DNA of 10,820 nt from Cellvibrionales bacterium UBA2618 (lineage in GTDB: Bacteria > Pseudomonadota > Gammaproteobacteria > Pseudomonadales > Porticoccaceae). Where the stretch lies: contig DDJS01000105.1 of the NCBI GenBank assembly GCA_002339165.1, positions 1 to 10,820 on the forward strand. The letters are read 5' to 3'. The notes beneath the pieces are model-generated. The model saw only the letters and a list, made by a program, of their open reading frames with translations, was not told where the DNA came from and ran no database searches. Position numbers and translations under genes: made by a program. Shown one piece after another: positions 7,093 through 10,820 of the stretch (position 1 is the stretch's first letter; every line of letters starts with the position of its first letter).

Positions 7093-7518
7093 TCAACCAC
7101 CCAGTTTTTTACGCAGTGTCTGCACGGTGCGCAACTGCGCCGAAGCCTCGGCGAGCATGGTCGCTGCCTTGGAGTAGTCAATTTCACCGGATAAATTGGC
7201 CATCGCCTGCTCAGCAGATTTGACCGCTTCTGCCGCTGCCGCCTCGTCAATATCTGCAGCGCGCACCGCTGAATCTGCCAAGATTGAAATACTGTTGGGT
7301 TGTACCTCTATATAACCGCCGGAGAGGTAATATATTTCCTCCTCGCCGCTATCCCTAATCAGGCGCACCGGCCCCGGATTGAGATCACTCAACAACGCAG
7401 CATGCCCCGGAGTAATCCCCATCTCACCGAGAGATCCCGTGGCCACCACCATGCCGACCGAACCAGAAAACAGCGATTCGTCTGCACTAACAATGTCACA
7501 ATGTACGGATGTGGTCAT
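7093..7518 (-). CDS. atpC: ATP synthase F1 subunit epsilon
   Basis: Epsilon belongs to the central stalk of the ATP synthase. It links gamma to the c-ring and can restrain ATP hydrolysis. The 141 residues are close to the 139 of E. coli. The N-terminal beta-sandwich (about 1-85) contains the family segments HCDIVSADESLFSG, GSLGEMGITPGHAALL and YYLSGGYIEVQPNSISILAD. An alanine-rich helical hairpin (about 88-141) follows and ends in LRTVQTLRKKLGG. The ATG lies 26 nt after the atpD stop, with a GAGG nine nt before it. This is the last gene of the atp operon, followed at once by the terminator. Cytoplasmic face of the inner membrane. Confidence 0.97.
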   Translation of the reverse strand: MTTSVHCDIVSADESLFSGSVGMVVATGSLGEMGITPGHAALLSDLNPGPVRLIRDSGEEEIYYLSGGYIEVQPNSISILADSAVRAADIDEAAAAEAVKSAEQAMANLSGEIDYSKAATMLAEASAQLRTVQTLRKKLGG

Positions 7519-7544
7519 TCAACTGCGCCTCTATGAGCTTCAAT

Positions 7545-8942
7545 TTAAAGGTTTTTACCCTTCTCAATGACTTCATCAATCGAGCCAACCATGTAAAAAG
7601 CCTGCTCGGGTAGATGATCGTACTCGCCGTCTAAAATGCCCTGGAAGCCGGCGATGGTATCTTTAAGAGAGACGTATTTACCGGGTGCCCCAGTAAATAT
7701 TTCCGCAACGTGAAAGGGTTGCGACAAAAAGCGTTCGATTTTACGCGCTCGTGCCACCGCCAACTTATCCTCTTCAGAAAGTTCGTCCATACCCAAGATA
7801 GCAATAATATCCTTGAGTTCTTTATAACGCTGGAGAACCGTTTGCACCCCACGTGCTACGTCGTAATGCGCCTGACCAATAATCAGTGGGTCGAGTTGTC
7901 GAGAGGTCGAATCGAGTGGATCAACCGCCGGATAAATACCTTTGGACGCAATGTCTCTGCTCAATACCACGGTCGAGTCAAGGTGCGCAAAGGTGGTCGC
8001 CGGCGACGGATCGGTTAGATCGTCCGCTGGCACATAAACCGCCTGCACCGAGGTAATCGATCCGACCTTGGTAGAGGTGATGCGTTCTTGAAGAACACCC
8101 ATCTCCTCAGCCAACGTCGGCTGATAGCCAACCGCGGAGGGCATACGTCCAAGCAGCGCTGACACCTCAGTACCTGCTAGGGTGTAGCGATAAATATTAT
8201 CGACGAACAGCAGCACATCCTTTCCTTCGTCGCGGAACTTCTCAGCCATCGTCAAGCCAGTAAGCGCTACGCGGAGCCGGTTTCCTGGCGGTTCGTTCAT
8301 TTGACCGTAGACCATGGCAACTTTCGACTCGCTCGGGGTTTCTATGTTAACCACACCCGAGTCCTGCATTTCATAGTAGAAGTCATTACCCTCTCGAGTG
8401 CGCTCTCCAACACCGGCAAACACCGATAAGCCAGAGTGTTCAGTCGCAATGTTGTTGATCAGTTCCATCATGTTGACAGTCTTGCCAACACCGGCACCAC
8501 CAAATAGCCCGACCTTGCCGCCCTTGGCAAATGGACACACTAAGTCAATCACCTTAATGCCTGTCTCCAACAGTTCGTCAGAAGCAGACAGTTCGTCATA
8601 GGCCGGTGGCTTGCGGTGAATCGCCATAGTTTCACTAGCACCAATCGGGCCCTTTTCGTCGATCGGGTTGCCGAGCACATCCATGATCCGGCCCAACGTC
8701 TCGATGCCCACTGGCACCGAGATAGGCGCCTGAGTGTTTTTCACTGCGAGGCCTCGGCTGATGCCCTCGGAGGAACCCATGGCAATGGTTCGAACCACGC
8801 CGTCCCCCAGTTGCTGCTGCACTTCAAGGGTCAAACCTTTTTCGTCGACCACTAGGGCGTCATACACACTGGGCACTTGGTCGCGCGGGAATTCCACATC
8901 GATTACTGCGCCAATAATTTGTACGATTCTTCCGCTACTCAT
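7545..8942 (-). CDS. atpD: ATP synthase F1 subunit beta (catalytic)
   Basis: Beta carries the catalytic nucleotide sites of the F1 sector, where ADP and phosphate become ATP. The 465-residue protein has an N-terminal barrel (about 1-75, starting MSSGRIVQIIGAVIDVEF). The P-loop GGAGVGKT is at 148-155 with catalytic Lys154. GERTREGND at 179-187 contains the general base Glu180. The Walker B segment LLFVDN leads into the invariant signature IYRYTLAGTEVSALLGRMPS, and the DELSEED loop characteristic of beta subunits is near residue 390. Every expected residue is present. The start has GAGGA seven nt upstream of the ATG. Gaps to atpG (40 nt) and atpC (26 nt) fit one operon. Confidence 0.99.
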   Translation of the reverse strand: MSSGRIVQIIGAVIDVEFPRDQVPSVYDALVVDEKGLTLEVQQQLGDGVVRTIAMGSSEGISRGLAVKNTQAPISVPVGIETLGRIMDVLGNPIDEKGPIGASETMAIHRKPPAYDELSASDELLETGIKVIDLVCPFAKGGKVGLFGGAGVGKTVNMMELINNIATEHSGLSVFAGVGERTREGNDFYYEMQDSGVVNIETPSESKVAMVYGQMNEPPGNRLRVALTGLTMAEKFRDEGKDVLLFVDNIYRYTLAGTEVSALLGRMPSAVGYQPTLAEEMGVLQERITSTKVGSITSVQAVYVPADDLTDPSPATTFAHLDSTVVLSRDIASKGIYPAVDPLDSTSRQLDPLIIGQAHYDVARGVQTVLQRYKELKDIIAILGMDELSEEDKLAVARARKIERFLSQPFHVAEIFTGAPGKYVSLKDTIAGFQGILDGEYDHLPEQAFYMVGSIDEVIEKGKNL

Positions 8943-8982
8943 GTCCGGTTCCTCTTCACTAAACTGTAAAATTTATTGGGCG

Positions 8983-9843
8983 CTATACGGCCGCCGCACC
9001 ACTGACTATTTCCGACAACTCTTGGGTAATGGCCGCTTGGCGCGCCTTGTTATACAGAAGTTGCAACTCATCGATCAATTCACCCGCGTTCTCAGTGGCG
9101 TTTTTCATTGCCAACATTCGCGCTGCCTGCTCGCAGGCCTTATTCTCAACCACGCCCTGATAGACTTGAGATTCAATGTAACGAACCAACATACCATCCA
9201 ATAGCGCCACCGCATCCGGCTCATAAATGTAATCCCAATGATGACTCAAGGTATCGTCGGCACTGGGAGCTAGAGGCAATAGTTGTTCTACGGTCGGTGT
9301 TTGAGTCATAGTATTGACGAACTCGTTGCTCACCAAGTACAACTTGTCGATGCGTCCTTGGTCATAAGCATCCAACATCACCTTGATGCCGCCGATCAAA
9401 TCTTCGGATGCCGGTTCGTCACCGACGTCCTTGATGCTGGCAACCACGTTGCCGCCGACGCTGGCAAAAAAACTCACGGCTTTATTACCGATCACACAGA
9501 TATCGACTTGGACGTTATCTTCAGACCAGCCATGCATGGACTTGATCGCCGCCTTAAACAAGTTAATATTCAAACCGCCGCAAAGTCCACGATCGGTGGA
9601 AACCAAGATGTAACCCACTCGCGCCACATCGCGTTGCTGCAAGTAGGGGTGCCGATACTCGGAAACCGAGTTGGCAACATGGCCAACTACATCACGAATG
9701 CGCTGCGCGTAGGGTTTACCCAGCGACATGCGCTCTTGCGCCCGGCGCATCTTACTAGCCGCTACCATCTCCATTGCGCTGGTAATTTTTTGGGTACTAC
9801 CAATACTCGCAATTTTGGTTTTAACTTCTTTTCCGACTGCCAT
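8983..9843 (-). CDS. atpG: ATP synthase F1 subunit gamma
   Basis: Gamma is the rotating shaft inside the alpha3-beta3 ring. Its long N- and C-terminal helices form a coiled coil. The 286 residues match the usual length. The N-terminal helix contains KIASIGSTQKITSAMEMVAA (about 10-29), followed by SKMRRAQ. The central Rossmann-like part has STDRGLCGGLN. The C-terminal helix has ENKACEQAARMLAMKNATENA and LYNKARQAAITQELSEIVSG, the last being the part that enters the catalytic ring. The ATG at 9843-9841 gives the family-typical start MAVGKEVKTKI. The ribosome site is weak (GGA eight nt upstream), and the gene lies 25 nt after atpA, so translation may depend on the operon context. Confidence 0.98.
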   Translation of the reverse strand: MAVGKEVKTKIASIGSTQKITSAMEMVAASKMRRAQERMSLGKPYAQRIRDVVGHVANSVSEYRHPYLQQRDVARVGYILVSTDRGLCGGLNINLFKAAIKSMHGWSEDNVQVDICVIGNKAVSFFASVGGNVVASIKDVGDEPASEDLIGGIKVMLDAYDQGRIDKLYLVSNEFVNTMTQTPTVEQLLPLAPSADDTLSHHWDYIYEPDAVALLDGMLVRYIESQVYQGVVENKACEQAARMLAMKNATENAGELIDELQLLYNKARQAAITQELSEIVSGAAAV

Positions 9844-9868
9844 GATCTATGTCCGTGTCCGCGATGGG

Positions 9869-10820
9869 CTACCAGGTTTGAGTAGCGACAAATTTATCGA
9901 GGGCCGCTTTAAAACCGGCTGCAATATCGTCGTTGTAGGCGCCCGACTGGTTGATTTGGTCCATTAAATCTGCATGCTCGGCTTTCATGTAGGACAGCAG
10001 TGCTGCCTCAAAATCACCAATTTTATTGACCTCGATCGGCTTCAGATATCCTTGGTCGGCAGCAAATACCATCACGCCCATCTCGGCGATCGACTGCGGT
10101 GAATACTGCTTCTGCTTCATCAATTCAGTCACGCGTTCACCGTGATCCAACTGTGCCTTGGTGGCCTGATCGAGATCCGACGCAAACTGGGAAAATGCCG
10201 CCAACTCGCGATACTGCGCCAGCGCTGTTCTAATTCCGCCAGACAGCTTCTTGATGATTTTCGTCTGCGCTGCGCCTCCCACTCGAGATACCGAAATACC
10301 GGCATTCATCGCAGGCCTAATGCCCGCATTGAACATATCTGCCTCGAGAAAGATCTGCCCATCGGTAATAGAAATTACGTTGGTTGGCACAAAAGCCGAT
10401 ACATCACCAGCCTGCGTTTCAATTACCGGCAGTGCAGTGAGTGAACCAGTCTGACCTTTAACTTCGCCACCGGTAAATTTTTCGACATAATCGGCATTAA
10501 CTCGCGCAGCGCGTTCGAGCAATCGCGAGTGGAGATAAAATACATCGCCAGGATAGGCCTCGCGTCCCGGCGGCCGCTTCAGGAGCAACGAAATTTGACG
10601 GTAAGCCCAGGCTTGCTTGGTCAGATCATCGTAAATAATCAGCGCATCTTGACCACGATCGCGGTAGTACTCGCCCATGGTACAACCAGCAAATGGGGCC
10701 AGATACTGCATTGCAGCAGGGTCAGACGCGGTCGCCGCAACGACCACTGTGTGCTCCATTGCGCCATGTTCTTCTAACTTTCGCACCACTGCAGCTACCG
10801 AGGCGGCTTTTTGGCCAATA
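9869..10820 (-). CDS. atpA: ATP synthase F1 subunit alpha (C-terminal part, 5' end outside the window)
   Basis: Alpha forms the F1 hexamer with beta and binds non-catalytic nucleotides. The visible 316 codons run open to the window edge and correspond roughly to residue 197 onwards of the 513-residue E. coli protein, so the P-loop lies outside. Seen here are IGQKAASV at the edge, the Walker B region DALIIYDDLTKQ, RRPPGRE-type sequence (KRPPGREAYPGDVFYLHSR), TGSLTALPVIETQAGDVSAF, and the signature GISVSRVGGAAQTK containing the arginine that reaches into the catalytic site of beta. The C-terminal helical domain ends AALDKFVATQTW. An ATG- or GTG-based start inside this stretch would be an artefact: the frame and the family alignment continue upstream without a break. 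The atpG gene follows after 25 nt. Confidence 0.99.
   Translation of the reverse strand, partial: IGQKAASVAAVVRKLEEHGAMEHTVVVAATASDPAAMQYLAPFAGCTMGEYYRDRGQDALIIYDDLTKQAWAYRQISLLLKRPPGREAYPGDVFYLHSRLLERAARVNADYVEKFTGGEVKGQTGSLTALPVIETQAGDVSAFVPTNVISITDGQIFLEADMFNAGIRPAMNAGISVSRVGGAAQTKIIKKLSGGIRTALAQYRELAAFSQFASDLDQATKAQLDHGERVTELMKQKQYSPQSIAEMGVMVFAADQGYLKPIEVNKIGDFEAALLSYMKAEHADLMDQINQSGAYNDDIAAGFKAALDKFVATQTW

Noticed and set aside
9283..9885. A 200-codon plus-strand open frame opposite atpG
   Set aside because: It lies antisense to a fully conserved ATP synthase gene, has no ribosome site or recognisable motif, and is explained by codon bias of the real gene.

Overview
The window reads as an ordinary gammaproteobacterial chromosome segment. 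All eleven supported protein genes lie on the minus strand, so transcription runs from high to low coordinates. The order atpA-atpG-atpD-atpC-glmU-glmS is the one known from Escherichia coli and many other Gammaproteobacteria, and the protein motifs agree with that placement. The accessory genes (L-2-hydroxyglutarate oxidase, PQQ-type sugar dehydrogenase) would suit an aerobic, possibly aquatic heterotroph. This is inference; genus and species cannot be read from the sequence.

Right part (7093-10820): the end of the F1F0 ATP synthase operon, with the C-terminal part of alpha (atpA, cut by the window edge) followed by complete gamma (atpG), beta (atpD) and epsilon (atpC). Gaps of 25-40 nt separate the genes. 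A strong, nearly symmetric Rho-independent terminator sits 11 nt after the atpC stop and closes the operon.

Middle part (3719-6922): glmU and glmS, separated by only 3 nt, encode the enzymes that make UDP-GlcNAc for peptidoglycan and lipopolysaccharide. GlmS makes glucosamine-6-phosphate. GlmU carries out the last two steps, acetylation and uridylation of glucosamine-1-phosphate.

Left part (1-3718): a looser set of accessory genes. These are a small isoprenylcysteine-methyltransferase-like membrane protein (with a promoter and a perfect 17-bp palindrome in front of it), a YgeA-type amino acid racemase, an L-2-hydroxyglutarate oxidase (LhgO), an unrecognised four-helix membrane protein, and the first 80 codons of a secreted PQQ-type aldose sugar dehydrogenase. 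The last two overlap at an ATGA and are probably translationally coupled.

I found no rRNA, tRNA, CRISPR array, insertion sequence, prophage gene or toxin-antitoxin pair, and no clear sign of an undescribed system. The items most worth a second look are the palindrome over the predicted transcription start at 3576-3592, the coupled membrane protein/sugar dehydrogenase pair, and the 200-bp unexplained spacer at 2904-3103. No intergenic stretch exceeds 300 bases.
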